Origin: Luteococcus japonicus
Lineage (GTDB): Bacteria > Actinomycetota > Actinomycetes > Propionibacteriales > Propionibacteriaceae
Assembly: GCF_003752415.1 (NCBI RefSeq)
Contig: NZ_RKHG01000001.1
Span: 3,348,001 to 3,412,000 of the forward strand
Direction of reading: 5' to 3'
Length of the DNA stretch: 64,000 nucleotides
Position 1 is the first letter of the stretch, and each line of letters begins with the position of its first letter. Of the stretch, positions 53,165 through 62,306 are shown piece by piece. The notes under the pieces were generated by a model. It did not search any database, was not told the DNA's origin, and saw only the letters and a program-made list of their open reading frames with translations. Made by a program: the position numbers and the translations under genes.

Positions 53165-53596
53165 TTGACGGTGGTGACCGCGGCGCAGCCGGGGAGCGAT
53201 GCCAAGCGCATCGCACAGATGGGGCTCAGCGAGGGCATGGTCGTGCAGGAGATCGGCTGGGACAGCGATGTAGACGAGGACCTGCGCAATGACGTGATGG
53301 ATGCCATCGACGCGGACCTGGTCGAGGAGGCCCTCGAAGCCGTCGACATGGTTCTGCTGTGGTGGCGGGAGGACGACGGCGACGTCGTCGACGGGTTGGT
53401 GGATTCGCTGACCGACCTGGCCAGCGGTGGCATCATCTGGCTGCTCACCCCGAAGGTGGGACGCGAGGGCTACATCGACCCCGCCGACATTGCCGAGGGG
53501 GCGAAGACGGCCGGGCTTGCCCTGAGCAGCCCCGCGAACCTGTCGCAGGACTGGCAGGGCCACAAGTTCGTCCGCCCCAAGGGCGGCAAGAAGTAA
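53165..53596 (+). CDS. DUF3052 family protein
   Basis: A protein of about 143 residues, acidic and soluble, with the conserved DUF3052 pattern: RIAQMGLSEGMVVQEIGWDSDVDEDLRNDVMDAI, then VDMVLLWWREDDGDVVDGLVDSLTDLASGGIIWLLTPKVGREGYIDPADIAEGAKTAGL. The family is actinobacterial and typically adjacent to aceE. The fold is not enzymatic in any recognisable way and the function is unknown. The start is uncertain: TTG 53165 sits about 7 bases after GGAAAG, with GTG codons at 53171 and 53174 as alternatives. Confidence 0.85.
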   Translation: MTVVTAAQPGSDAKRIAQMGLSEGMVVQEIGWDSDVDEDLRNDVMDAIDADLVEEALEAVDMVLLWWREDDGDVVDGLVDSLTDLASGGIIWLLTPKVGREGYIDPADIAEGAKTAGLALSSPANLSQDWQGHKFVRPKGGKK

Positions 53597-53600
53597 CGGC

Positions 53601-55436
53601 TCACGCCGTGATGTCGAACTCCTTGAGCTTCTTGCGGTCCCGCTTGCTGCCGGCCGCCTGGAGCGCGAGGAGTTCGGCGTAGATGCCGCCGGACCGCGCC
53701 AACTCCTCCGGGGTGCCGATCTCGTCGACACGGCCCTTGCGCAGCGTGACGATCCGGTCCACTGAGGCGATGGTGCTCAGCCGGTGCGCGATGATCACGC
53801 TGGTCCGGCCGTGCATCAGCCGGTCCAGCCCCTCCTGCACCAGGCGTTCGCTCTTGGAGTCCAGGGCGCTGGTCGCCTCGTCGAGCACCAGGATCGGGGC
53901 ATCTTTCAGCATGGCCCGGGCCACGGCGATGCGCTGTTTCTGTCCGCCGGACAGCTTGAGGCCGCGCTCACCGATCAGGGTGTCGTAGCCCTCGTCGAAG
54001 CCCATGATGAAGTCGTGGGCATTGGCCTCCACGGCCGCAGCACGGATCTGCTCGTCGGTGGCCTGCGGGTTGGCGTAGGCGATGTTCTCGCGGATGGTGC
54101 CGCTGAACAGGCTCGCGTCCTGGAAGACGACGCCCACACTGCCGCGCAGCAGTTCGGTGGGGGTCTCGGTGATGGAATTGCCCGCCACACGCACCTGCCC
54201 ATGGTCCAGCGGGTACAGGCCCAGCAGCAGGCTGACCAGGGTGGTCTTGCCGCCACCGGACTCTCCGACGAAGGCAACCCGCTCGCCCTGGGCGATGGCG
54301 AAGCTCACGTCGTGCAGCACCTCGTGGCCGTCCTCATAGCCGAAGCTTGCCTCCCGGAACTCGATCATCGGCTCGCCGTCGCCCAGCGGTCGCGGCTCGG
54401 CAACCACCGGAGCGGCCAGGGCCTCGCGCTCCTGCTCCTCGGCCATCACCGCGAAGTAGTCGCGGCTACCGGCGATGGCGCGCTGGGCGGTGTCCACCAG
54501 GTAGCTCATCATCATGGCGGGCTGCTTGGCGAGGCTGACCAGCTGGATCAGCAGCACCATCACGCCCACCGTGAAGGCGCCCTGCATGGTGCGCACGAAG
54601 ATCAGGGCGTGGATCCCGAAGAAGATCACGTTCATGGCCCCACGGCGGGCGGCATCCATCGCGTGCCAGTAGCGCGACTGCTGCCTGGTGAGACCCACCG
54701 TGGCGTCGTAGTGCTGGCCGAAGCTGAGCAGTTCCCGCTTCTCCTGCACGAAGGACTTCACGACGCGGATCTGGCCGATCACCTCGGCGAAGCGGCCACC
54801 GGCGATGTCGACGTGGGTGTTCTTCTCCGCCTCCAGCTTCTGCCACTTCTTGCTGGTCAGGGTGGTCAGCCACATGTAGGTGGGGAAGATGACCAGCAAC
54901 AGCAGGGAGATCCAGGGCGAGTACCAGGCAGTGATCACCAGAGAGGCGGCCAGGGTCAGCAGCATCGGGAAGAAGTTGTTGCTGAAGCTCTGCAGGAACT
55001 GGGTGGTCTCGGTGATGGAGCGCTGCAGACGGCTGATGATGGTGCCGGTCAGGGCAGTGTCGTAGTAGCGCTGGGGGAGGGTGAGCAGCTTGCGGAAGTA
55101 GCGTTGGCTGAGCCGGGCGCGCAGCCGGGCGGCCATCACGTCACCCAGGTAGCCGCCGATGTTGCTGATCACCGTGTTGGCCAGGTCCGCCGCCAGAAGT
55201 GCGACGGCCAGCCAGATCACCACGCCGATGCCGCGGCTGTTGCCCTGGAGACTGCCGACGACCTCGTCGGTGGCCGCCTTGATGATGAAGGGCGTGAGCA
55301 GCCCGGTGACGGCGGTCAGCACCGAGCAGACGATGATGCCGGTGTAGAACCAGCGCAGCTCCTTCACTGCGGCGAGGATCTGGACGAGACTGCGCACAAC
55401 TGGCTCCTGGGGTGGGGGCGGGCGTCGCCGGGGCAT
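53601..55436 (-). CDS. ABC transporter, fused permease and ATPase (MsbA/MdlB-like exporter)
   Basis: A 611-residue half-transporter. Residues about 25-330 form the six-helix exporter domain (FYTGIIVCSVLTAVTGLLTPFIIKAATDEVV and onward, with the coupling-helix region SITETTQFLQSF). Residues 355-600 form the ATPase with Walker A GESGGGKTT, signature LSGGQKQRIAVARAM, Walker B ILVLDEATSALD and switch IIAHRLSTI. It should act as a homodimer exporting lipids or drugs. It is convergent with DUF3052 by 4 bases and divergent from a small membrane protein gene. Confidence 0.93.
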   Translation of the reverse strand: MPRRRPPPPQEPVVRSLVQILAAVKELRWFYTGIIVCSVLTAVTGLLTPFIIKAATDEVVGSLQGNSRGIGVVIWLAVALLAADLANTVISNIGGYLGDVMAARLRARLSQRYFRKLLTLPQRYYDTALTGTIISRLQRSITETTQFLQSFSNNFFPMLLTLAASLVITAWYSPWISLLLLVIFPTYMWLTTLTSKKWQKLEAEKNTHVDIAGGRFAEVIGQIRVVKSFVQEKRELLSFGQHYDATVGLTRQQSRYWHAMDAARRGAMNVIFFGIHALIFVRTMQGAFTVGVMVLLIQLVSLAKQPAMMMSYLVDTAQRAIAGSRDYFAVMAEEQEREALAAPVVAEPRPLGDGEPMIEFREASFGYEDGHEVLHDVSFAIAQGERVAFVGESGGGKTTLVSLLLGLYPLDHGQVRVAGNSITETPTELLRGSVGVVFQDASLFSGTIRENIAYANPQATDEQIRAAAVEANAHDFIMGFDEGYDTLIGERGLKLSGGQKQRIAVARAMLKDAPILVLDEATSALDSKSERLVQEGLDRLMHGRTSVIIAHRLSTIASVDRIVTLRKGRVDEIGTPEELARSGGIYAELLALQAAGSKRDRKKLKEFDITA

Positions 55437-55500
55437 TTCAACGACAGATCAGTCTACGCCCACGTTACGATGGGCGCCCGACGGCAGAAGGGACTCCGCC

Positions 55501-55713
55501 ATGGCACGGGCACGAGAGCTGGACCGCAACGCACGCTGGGTGAACATCGGGATGATCTTTGCGATGGCGTGCACCATCGCCAGCCAGGCCTTGCAATTGA
55601 AGGGTGGGGTCACTTCGGTCTGGCCCCGCGTCGCCCTCATCGCGGCCTGCGCCGTCGTGCTGGTTGTCTTCGCCGTGCGGCTCCTTCGGGCAAGGAGAAA
55701 TGACTATGTCTGA
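55501..55713 (+). CDS. small two-helix membrane protein
   Basis: A 70-residue protein with ATG 55501 behind AGAAGGGA. Two hydrophobic helices (NIGMIFAMACTIASQALQL and RVALIAACAVVLVVFAVRLL) and basic ends suggest a small integral membrane protein of unknown function. Its end overlaps the nitrilase start by 8 bases, and AAGGAG within its last codons serves that gene, so the two are translationally coupled. It is therefore likely to be real despite lacking a recognised family. Confidence 0.65.
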   Translation: MARARELDRNARWVNIGMIFAMACTIASQALQLKGGVTSVWPRVALIAACAVVLVVFAVRLLRARRNDYV

Positions 55714-56497
55714 GACCCTCACCGTCGCACTGGCCCAGATCAGGGCTGGCAAGGATCCCGGCCAGAACCTGGAGCTGGTGCGCGAGCACACGGCCCGGGC
55801 CGCGGGGCTGGGGGCCCAGCTGGTGGTCTTCCCGGAGGCGACGATGGTGCGCTTCGGGCCGGACCCCCGCGAGGCGGCCGAGCAGTGGTCCGATCGCTGG
55901 CTCGCCGCGCTGCCGGAGATTGCCCGGGAGCACGGCGTCGTGCTCATGGTGGGGATCTTCGTGCCCAGCGCCGACGGCCGGGTCCGCAACCGCGTCGTGG
56001 TCACCGACGGCAGCGGCGTGGACGCCCACTATGACAAGGTGCACCTGTTCGACGCGATGGGCACTCGGGAGTCCGCACACACCGAGGCCGGGAACGGCTA
56101 TGTCGTCGTCGACGCCCTGGGGACCCGGATTGGGCTGGCCACCTGTTACGACGTGCGCTTCGCGGAGCAGTTCGCGGCACTGGGACGGGAGGGGGCGGAG
56201 CTGGTCTGCCTGCCCACGGCCTGGGCCGACGGCCCGCGCAAGGCCGAGCAGTGGAATCTGTTGGTGCGTGCCCGCGCCATGGACGCCCAGGCCTGGGTGC
56301 TGGGGTGTGACCAGGCCTTCGACCCCGACGCCAGGCTGAGCTTCGGGGTGGGGCGCTCACTGGTGTCGGGGCCGCTCGGTGAGGTCATCGCCGAGGCCGG
56401 TGCCGACGAGGATGTCCTCGTCGCGCAGATCGATCTGGACGAGGTGCGCCGCGTCCGGCGCGATGTCCCCGTCCTGTCTGGCAAGGAGATGGCATGA
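55706..56497 (+). CDS. nitrilase/amidase family carbon-nitrogen hydrolase
   Basis: A 263-residue nitrilase-superfamily enzyme. The catalytic triad is complete: Glu 44 in VVFPEATMV, Lys 111 in YDKVHLFDA and Cys 147 in ATCYDVRF. The sequence RGTRESAH-like loop (GTRESAHTEAG) and the C-terminal DEVRRVRRDVPVL fit the omega-amidase/deaminated-glutathione-amidase (Nit1) branch, which repairs wrongly deaminated amides; the exact substrate is inference. It is translated from AAGGAG inside the small membrane gene, and its stop overlaps the next gene in ATGA. Confidence 0.92.
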   Translation: MSETLTVALAQIRAGKDPGQNLELVREHTARAAGLGAQLVVFPEATMVRFGPDPREAAEQWSDRWLAALPEIAREHGVVLMVGIFVPSADGRVRNRVVVTDGSGVDAHYDKVHLFDAMGTRESAHTEAGNGYVVVDALGTRIGLATCYDVRFAEQFAALGREGAELVCLPTAWADGPRKAEQWNLLVRARAMDAQAWVLGCDQAFDPDARLSFGVGRSLVSGPLGEVIAEAGADEDVLVAQIDLDEVRRVRRDVPVLSGKEMA

Positions 56498-57123
56498 GGC
56501 TCACCACGGTCGAGTCGCCCGAGACCCGCGACCACTTCGGCCCCAATCCGTGGGCGCCGGGCGAACGTCGCCTGACCTTCCACCTGACCCTGCAGGCGTC
56601 GCCAGAGGTCTACGACGCCGCGCTGCGCGTGCAGGACGTCCTGGAAGGGCAGGAGCACGTCCGTCCGGTGCCGCGGGCCTGGTTGCACCTGACCATGTCG
56701 AGCCTGGGCCGCGAGGACGCGGTGGACCGCGTGGACCTGGCCGATGTGGCGGACAGGGTCTTCGACCAGTGGCCTCGGTTCGCGGGTGAGCGCATCGTCT
56801 ACGAGCAGCTGCTCATCGCCGACGAGTCCGTGATGCTCATGGCCCGCGATGACCAGTGGCTGCAGGACCTCGCCGAGGTGCAGCGACGCGCGGTGGACGG
56901 CCTGCTGGGCGAACGGCCGTGGCGACGTCTGCAGCCGCACACCTCGCTGGCCTACCTCAACGGTCCGGTTCCGGTTGCCGGCCTGGCCGAGCGGCTCGCC
57001 CCGGCGGCCGCCAGCCTTCCGGAGGTCATCGCGGGGCCGCCCGTGCTCACGCTGATGTCGCTGTCGCGTGAGACGGGTGACTACACCTGGCAGGTGCTGC
57101 GCGACGAGGGGCCGGTGGGCTGA
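56494..57123 (+). CDS. 2'-5' RNA ligase / 2H phosphoesterase family protein
   Basis: A 209-residue protein with the two HxT/S motifs that define the 2H phosphoesterase fold: RAWLHLTMSSLG in the first half and QPHTSLAYLNG in the second. Members act on cyclic phosphodiesters or 2'-5' linkages in RNA, and some are RNA-repair enzymes. It has an N-terminal segment, ETRDHFGPNPWAPGERRLTFHL. The ATG overlaps the nitrilase stop (ATGA). The operon ends here, 3 bases before a convergent gene. Confidence 0.82.
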   Translation: MRLTTVESPETRDHFGPNPWAPGERRLTFHLTLQASPEVYDAALRVQDVLEGQEHVRPVPRAWLHLTMSSLGREDAVDRVDLADVADRVFDQWPRFAGERIVYEQLLIADESVMLMARDDQWLQDLAEVQRRAVDGLLGERPWRRLQPHTSLAYLNGPVPVAGLAERLAPAAASLPEVIAGPPVLTLMSLSRETGDYTWQVLRDEGPVG

Positions 57124-57126
57124 GGC

Positions 57127-57912
57127 TCAGCGCTTCGTCGGGGCCGCCGCGGGTGTGGGGCCCTTGGTGGCAGGATCTGCATCGGGTGCCAGTTCGGTGG
57201 GCACCACGACGAGCTCCTTGTCCCACCGGGGATCGCTGAGCAGCGCAGCCACCTGCTGCTGCGTCAGCAGATGTCCCGGCCGAGTGACCTTGTGCTCGAG
57301 GGCACCCTGCTGGCCGAACCAGATGACGCGCTGGTCGGGGCGTTGCAGGTAGCTCCACATGCCCTGCCCCGCCTTCTCCGTGTCGATCGAGGTGGCCATC
57401 GTGGCCGCGCCGACCTTGGTTGTGACGCACCCCGCCTGGCGGCAGCTGGCTGCCGAATAGGGATGCCAGCGCACGTCATCCATGCCAATCGCTGCCCACG
57501 ATGTGCCCTTGACGTCGGTCACCTCCATGCTGAGCGCCTGGATCTCCTGGGAGTAGGTGTACTTGATCGACTTGCCGGGCAGATGGCTGGCGACGATGGC
57601 CTTCATGCCGGGTGTGGCGGGGATCGGCCGCCCCGGATCGGGGACGCTGGCTGGCAACGGGGTCTGACTCGTGACGGGCAGCGGGCTGGGCTGCGCGGCC
57701 ACGTCGACCTGCTCCCGCGGGATGGCCGACCAGCCCAGGCCCACCGTCGCGACGGCGGCAGCCGTGATTCCGGCGCCTGCGACGAGGCGACGTCGCTGCA
57801 CGGTGCGCCGGCCAGTGGCCAGGGCACCGGTGACAAGTTCGTCCTCGAACCAGAGGGGGGAGTCGAGGTGGTCGGCAAGGGCGGACAGGATGGGGTCCTT
57901 GTGCGTGTTCAT
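57127..57912 (-). CDS. membrane protein downstream of an ECF sigma gene, putative anti-sigma or sensor partner
   Basis: A 261-residue protein with a cytoplasmic N-terminal segment (MNTHKDPILSALADHLDSPLWFEDELVTGALATGRRTVQRRR), one transmembrane helix (LVAGAGITAAAVATVGLGWSAI) and an extracytoplasmic domain of about 180 residues with a possible disulphide (SCRQAGC). No zinc-type HxxxCxxC anti-sigma motif is present. Its position directly after the sigma gene, with a good site AAGGACACACC, implies a partner role such as membrane-bound anti-sigma factor or sensor. That is inference; the sequence belongs to no family I recognise. Confidence 0.65.
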   Translation of the reverse strand: MNTHKDPILSALADHLDSPLWFEDELVTGALATGRRTVQRRRLVAGAGITAAAVATVGLGWSAIPREQVDVAAQPSPLPVTSQTPLPASVPDPGRPIPATPGMKAIVASHLPGKSIKYTYSQEIQALSMEVTDVKGTSWAAIGMDDVRWHPYSAASCRQAGCVTTKVGAATMATSIDTEKAGQGMWSYLQRPDQRVIWFGQQGALEHKVTRPGHLLTQQQVAALLSDPRWDKELVVVPTELAPDADPATKGPTPAAAPTKR

Positions 57913-57928
57913 GGTGTGTCCTTCGACG

Positions 57929-58414
57929 TCAGGGGATGGTGGTGAGGGCGGGGCTGGTGCGCAGGCTGGCCAGGGCACGGCTGGACGTGGTGCGAACCCA
58001 ACCTTCGGAACGGCCGAACATGCCTGCCACCTGCTTTACCGGTAGGTCATCGATGTAGCGAGCCACCACGAGCGCCCGCAGATCGGGTTCGAGTTGGACC
58101 AGGGCCCGTGCCAGGTCGAGTCGCAGCTCCGTGTCATCGACGGGGCCGCCGGCCTCGGGCAGCGCTTCACTGGGAAGTTCGCCGGATGACCGTCGCCGAG
58201 AGTGGTCAATCGCCAGCCGGTAGAGGATCGTGAACGCGTAACCGCGCGGATTGTCCTGTGTGCGTACCCGTCGGAAGTTGACGTACAGCTTGGTCAGGGT
58301 CTCCTGCGTGAGGTCCTCGGCGAGCTGTGGGTTGCGGGTGATCAGCAGGGCCCGTCTGTACAGGCCGGCGGCGATCTGTCCTGCCAGCTCGCAGAATTCC
58401 GCGTCGCGGTTCAT
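57929..58414 (-). CDS. ECF/SigE-family RNA polymerase sigma factor
   Basis: A 161-residue sigma factor with only regions 2 and 4. Region 2 is LYRRALLITRNPQLAEDLTQETLTKLYVNFRRVRTQDNPRGYAFTILYRLAIDHSRRR. Region 4 is LEPDLRALVVARYIDDLPVKQVAGMFGRSEGWVRTTSSRALASL. This matches the actinobacterial SigE-family (SigM/SigE-like) extracytoplasmic-function group. ATG 58414 follows an excellent AAGGAGGTGCGC. A longer frame to 58435 lies upstream of that site. The downstream membrane protein (16 bases on) is its probable regulator. Confidence 0.92.
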   Translation of the reverse strand: MNRDAEFCELAGQIAAGLYRRALLITRNPQLAEDLTQETLTKLYVNFRRVRTQDNPRGYAFTILYRLAIDHSRRRSSGELPSEALPEAGGPVDDTELRLDLARALVQLEPDLRALVVARYIDDLPVKQVAGMFGRSEGWVRTTSSRALASLRTSPALTTIP

Positions 58415-58504
58415 GCGCACCTCCTTTGCCATCATGTCCGTGTGTGCCCTGTACTACGCACGGGCCGCCGGATTCGTCACAGATCGGTTTGCAAGACTGG
58501 GGAC

Positions 58505-59500
58505 ATGACCGGATACCTCGCTTCCCCCGACCGCTATGACCAGATGCCCTACCGCGGCTGTGGGAAGTGGGGCCTCAAGCTGCCCGTGCTGAGCCTGGGC
58601 CTGTGGCACAACTTCGGTGACCTGACGACGGGCGATACCCAGCGTGCCATCGTGCGTCGCGCCTTCGACGCCGGCATCACCCACATCGACCTGGCCAACA
58701 ACTACGGCCCGCCCTATGGCCAGGCCGAGCTGAACTTCGGCCGGCTCTTCGCCGATGACCTCAAGCCCTACCGCGACGAGCTCATCATCTCCACCAAGGC
58801 CGGCTACGACATGTGGCCCGGCCCCTACGGCCAGGGCGGCGGCACCCGCAAGTACCTGCTGGCCAGCCTGGACCAGTCGCTGGAGCGGATGGGCCTGGAC
58901 TACGTCGACATCTTCTACAGCCACCGCTTCGACGCGGACACGCCGCTGGAGGAGACGATGATGGCCCTGGACCAGGCGGTCCGCAGCGGCAAGGCCCTCT
59001 ATGTCGGCATCTCCTCCTACAGCCCGGAGCAGACGGCCCAGGCCAACACGATCGCCCGGGAGCTGGGTACCCCGCTGCTGATCCACCAGCCCAGGTACTC
59101 CATGCTCGACCGTTGGGTGGAGGACGGCCTGGTCGATGAGTGCGAGCAGCAGGGGATGGGCATCATCGCCTTCAGCGCAATGAATCAGGGCATCCTCACC
59201 GATCGTTACCTGGACGGCATCCCGGCGGACTCGCGGGCGGCACGGGTGGACAAGCTCGCCGGCCAGCTGGACCGGGCCACGCTGGACAAGGTCCGAGGCC
59301 TGGACGAGATGGCCAAGGAACGTGGCCAGAAGTTGGCCCAGATGGCCCTTGCCTGGGTGCTGCGTGACGAGCGGGTCACCTCGACGCTGGTCAGCGCCAG
59401 CTCCCTGGCCCAGCTGGAGGACAACCTCAAGACCCTGGACAACCTGGCCTTCGAGGACGCAGAACTGGCCAGGGTCGACGAGATCCTGGCCAGTTCATAG
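58505..59500 (+). CDS. L-glyceraldehyde 3-phosphate reductase-like aldo/keto reductase (YghZ family)
   Basis: A 331-residue TIM-barrel oxidoreductase. YghZ/MgrA features are RYDQMPYRGCGKWGLKLPVLSLGLWHNFGD, THIDLANNYGPPYGQAE with the catalytic Tyr, IISTKAGYDMWPGPYGQGGGTRKYLLASLDQSLERMGLDYVDIFYSHRFD, and the NADPH-site end VSASSLAQLEDNLKTL. E. coli YghZ reduces L-glyceraldehyde 3-phosphate and methylglyoxal. ATG 58505 lacks a ribosome site; AAGACT 6 bases upstream may be a -10 of a leaderless transcript. It is divergent from the sigma gene. Confidence 0.92.
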   Translation: MTGYLASPDRYDQMPYRGCGKWGLKLPVLSLGLWHNFGDLTTGDTQRAIVRRAFDAGITHIDLANNYGPPYGQAELNFGRLFADDLKPYRDELIISTKAGYDMWPGPYGQGGGTRKYLLASLDQSLERMGLDYVDIFYSHRFDADTPLEETMMALDQAVRSGKALYVGISSYSPEQTAQANTIARELGTPLLIHQPRYSMLDRWVEDGLVDECEQQGMGIIAFSAMNQGILTDRYLDGIPADSRAARVDKLAGQLDRATLDKVRGLDEMAKERGQKLAQMALAWVLRDERVTSTLVSASSLAQLEDNLKTLDNLAFEDAELARVDEILASS

Positions 59501-59501
59501 G

Positions 59502-59522
59502 CAAGGGGGACGACCCCCCTTG
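59502..59522 (+). terminator. terminator hairpin after the aldo/keto reductase
   Basis: CAAGGGGG pairs with CCCCCTTG across ACGA (one extra C), beginning 1 base after the stop codon. It should terminate transcription from this gene, and may serve the convergent permease as well. Confidence 0.6.
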
Positions 59523-59585
59523 AACCCCCGGGCACTCGCGCGCACCGCCGCTCGCAGGCTCGCGGCTGCGCTCGTGTGAGGAACC

Positions 59586-61565
59586 TCAGCCGCCGACGTG
59601 CAGCTGGGGCCGCCAGCGTTCCTCGGGCTGGGTACGACGGATGATCTCGTGCACCAGCGGGGGAGTATCCCCCTCTCCGGTGACCAGGAAGCGCAGTGCG
59701 CTCTGCACCGGCCCCTTCTCCGACCACTCGAAGTAGCAGTGCGGCGGCTCATTGGTGCGTGAGTTCACGTCCAGCAGGACGGCGGCCAGCACATTGGGCA
59801 CCGCCGTGCCCTTGGCCCGCAGGATCCTGTGCCGGCCCACGACGGAGGAGGTCACCTCAACCGGTGCCTCGAAGTCCGATGCGTCGGAGATGACGGCCTC
59901 CAGGAAGAGGGTGGCGGACTCGTTGGGGATGTGGTTGTCCAGACGAACCTCGAGGGCCTTGTAGTTGTACTCGTCCTCGTCGCCGCTCTCCCGCTTGTTG
60001 GCGATGAAGCGCACCGGGCACGGCTTGGCCTGGGCCTGGGCGATCGCGTCGTCGAGCATGGCGCGGGCGCCTTCGTCCCAGATCACGGCGTTGACGCGCA
60101 GTTCAAGACTGCGATTGGTGCGGGACCAGATGGAGACCACCATGATGGCCGCCACGAACATCAGCGAGATCCACAGCCCACCGGGGTGGGTCAGCACGTT
60201 CTGGACGAAGGTGTAGATGAAGATGGCGCTGATCAGGCTGAAGTAGCAGCCCGGCAGCCAGTGCTTGCGTCGCAGTTCGGTGAGGGCGACGGCCACGGCA
60301 GCAGAAGTCATCAGGGCCAGCACACCGGTGGCGTAGGCCGCGGCCTGGTCGTCGACGCTGGCCTTGAAGATGATCGTGACGACGGCGGCGATTCCCCAGA
60401 TCACCACGACCAGGGGGCGCACGGCCTTGGCCCAGTCGGGGGCCATGCCGAAGCGGGGCAGGTAGCGGGGCACCACGTTGAGCAGACCGGCCATCGCCGA
60501 GGCGCCCGCGAACCACAGGATCAGGATGGTGGAGACGTCATAGGCGGTGCCGAAGCCCTCGCCGAGGAATTCGTGCGCGAGGTAGGCCAGGGCACGGCCA
60601 TTGGCCTCGCCTCCGGGCTGGAACTCGGCGGGCGGGATCAGCAGGGTGGTGGCCAGCGAGGAGCCGATCAGCAGGACGCTCATCATGAGTGCGGCGGTGG
60701 CCAGGAGCTTCTTCGCATTGCGGATCCGGCCGGCGGGGTTGCCGCGGGTGTCCGTGGCGTCCCCCTTGACCTGCGGCATGACGAGCACGCCCGTCTCGAA
60801 GCCGGACAGGCCCAGCGCCAGGGCGGGGAAGACGAGCATGGCCGCGCCGAAGACGCCCAGCCAGTTGCCGTTCTGCGCGACGGCGTGCTCACTCCACTGC
60901 GAGATCAGCGATGCGTGGCGGAAGACCTCCATCAGGCCGCGGACGATCACGACGATCGACAGGCCCAGGTAGGCCACCACCAGCACGACGGCGACGCCGA
61001 TCGCCTCGCTGAAGCCCTTGAGGAAGACCGCGGCAAGCAGGGTGAGCAACAGCAGGGTGATGATCACCTGCTTGCCCTCCAGCGACTCCTTCAGCAGGGG
61101 GTTCTCCACCATGTGTGCCGTGGCATCGGCTGCCGACAGGGTCATGGTGAAGATGAATCCGGTGGCGATGAAGCCGATCAGTCCCAGCACCAGCATCTTG
61201 CTGGGCCAGTAGCTGAGCAGTTTGGCCAACATGGACAGCGAGCCGTCGCCATTGGGGCTCTCCTTGGCGACGCGGCGGTACATGGGGAGCGCCCCGAAGA
61301 GCGTGATGAGCACCAGGACCAGGGTCGCGACGGGAGCGAGGATGCCGGCCGAGACGGCGGCGATGCCGGGCTGGTAGCCCAGGGTGGAGAAGTAGTCGAC
61401 GCCCGTGAGGCACATCACGGCGTACCACGGCTTCACATGGTGTTGGCTGACGGCCTCGTCGGGATTCTCGTAGGGGCCCTGGGCGTCGGTCTCGTCCCGC
61501 TCGAGGAACCATCGGCTGAAGCGCGACTGCGTCTTGTGCGCACGCGCACCAGTTGCTGAACTCAC
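59586..61565 (-). CDS. APC superfamily permease (large actinobacterial type)
   Basis: A 659-residue protein with about 12 transmembrane helices followed by a soluble C-terminal domain. The helices begin with [33 protein letters not shown], the APC helix 1 with its unwound GYQPG-like break, and continue through [21 protein letters not shown] and [21 protein letters not shown]. The C-terminal region (about 490-659) contains [24 protein letters not shown] and probably regulates transport. The start is taken as GTG 61565, which follows a TACCCT box at 6 bases; the upstream ATG at 61604 precedes that promoter. The substrate (amino acid or cation) is not assigned. Confidence 0.85.
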   Translation of the reverse strand: MSSATGARAHKTQSRFSRWFLERDETDAQGPYENPDEAVSQHHVKPWYAVMCLTGVDYFSTLGYQPGIAAVSAGILAPVATLVLVLITLFGALPMYRRVAKESPNGDGSLSMLAKLLSYWPSKMLVLGLIGFIATGFIFTMTLSAADATAHMVENPLLKESLEGKQVIITLLLLTLLAAVFLKGFSEAIGVAVVLVVAYLGLSIVVIVRGLMEVFRHASLISQWSEHAVAQNGNWLGVFGAAMLVFPALALGLSGFETGVLVMPQVKGDATDTRGNPAGRIRNAKKLLATAALMMSVLLIGSSLATTLLIPPAEFQPGGEANGRALAYLAHEFLGEGFGTAYDVSTILILWFAGASAMAGLLNVVPRYLPRFGMAPDWAKAVRPLVVVIWGIAAVVTIIFKASVDDQAAAYATGVLALMTSAAVAVALTELRRKHWLPGCYFSLISAIFIYTFVQNVLTHPGGLWISLMFVAAIMVVSIWSRTNRSLELRVNAVIWDEGARAMLDDAIAQAQAKPCPVRFIANKRESGDEDEYNYKALEVRLDNHIPNESATLFLEAVISDASDFEAPVEVTSSVVGRHRILRAKGTAVPNVLAAVLLDVNSRTNEPPHCYFEWSEKGPVQSALRFLVTGEGDTPPLVHEIIRRTQPEERWRPQLHVGG

Positions 61566-61571
61566 TGCACA

Positions 61572-61577
61572 AGGGTA
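61572..61577 (-). promoter_or_regulatory. -10 box TACCCT of the APC permease
   Basis: TACCCT on the minus strand ends 6 bases before the GTG at 61565. parE has an identical box and spacing. Confidence 0.5.
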
Positions 61578-61646
61578 GGGCCAGCGCATCGGCTGGGATG
61601 ACACGGCCCTTGGGCTTCTTCTGGGCCTCTCAGCGAGGGCGGTTGT

Positions 61647-61719
61647 GGGCGCAGAGGGACTCGAACCCCCGACATCTTCCTTGTAAGGGAAGCGCTCTAA
61701 CCAACTGAGCTATGCGCCC
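61647..61719 (-). tRNA. tRNA-Val(UAC)
   Basis: A 73-base cloverleaf on the minus strand. The acceptor stem is GGGCGCA/TGCGCCC, the D arm GCTCAGTTGGTTAGAGC, and the anticodon stem CTTCC/GGAAG with loop CTTACAA (anticodon TAC, read by Val codons GUA and GUG). The T arm is GGGGG-TTCGAGT-CCCTC with one G-T pair. CCA is not encoded. All invariant bases checked are present. Confidence 0.97.
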
Positions 61720-61770
61720 GGGTGCTGCGGACCATTGTGGCAGGCCGCAGCGGCAGTGCAAGCCAAGGAC

Positions 61771-62235
61771 TCAGGACAGGGCGGTCTTGACCATGCCGGA
61801 GATGGTCTTGCCGTCGGAGCGTCCCTCGGTACGTGCGGTGACGGCCTTGATGATCTGTCCCATCTGTCGCATGGTCGGCTTCTCGCCGTCGGTGCTGGCG
61901 GCGGCCACCTCCTCGTCGACCAGGGCCTGCACCTCGTCCGTCGTGAGCGGCGTGGGCAGGTACTTGGCGAGGAAGTCGGCCTCGGAGGCCTCCTTGGTGG
62001 CCAGGTCCTCGCGGCCCCCGGCTCGGTATGCCTCGGCGGAGTCCTTGCGCTTGTTGACCTCCTTGGTGACCACGGTGGTCTCCTCGGCGTCGGTCAGCTC
62101 GCGTGCGACGTTGCCGGCCACCTCCTCGGTGTGGATGGCGGCCAGTGCCATGCGAATGTTGCTCTTCGCGGCATCGTCCTTGGCCTTCATGGCGGTCACC
62201 AGATCGGTCTTCAGCTGGTCCTTCAGGGCTCCCAC
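61771..62235 (-). CDS. GatB/YqeY domain-containing protein
   Basis: About 154 residues. The YqeY pattern is full-length: [82 protein letters not shown], and [29 protein letters not shown]. The fold matches the tRNA-binding tail of GatB amidotransferase, and a role in tRNA-dependent amidation or misacylation control is presumed, not shown. The start is GTG 62235, 6 bases after AAAGGA; the ATG at 62241 abuts that site. Confidence 0.9.
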   Translation of the reverse strand: MGALKDQLKTDLVTAMKAKDDAAKSNIRMALAAIHTEEVAGNVARELTDAEETTVVTKEVNKRKDSAEAYRAGGREDLATKEASEADFLAKYLPTPLTTDEVQALVDEEVAAASTDGEKPTMRQMGQIIKAVTARTEGRSDGKTISGMVKTALS

Positions 62236-62306
62236 GAGCATTCCTTTCGTCTGTCAGTCACAGTCTTTCATGTTCCGGCACGGACAAGGAGGTAGACTCC
62301 GGCGAC

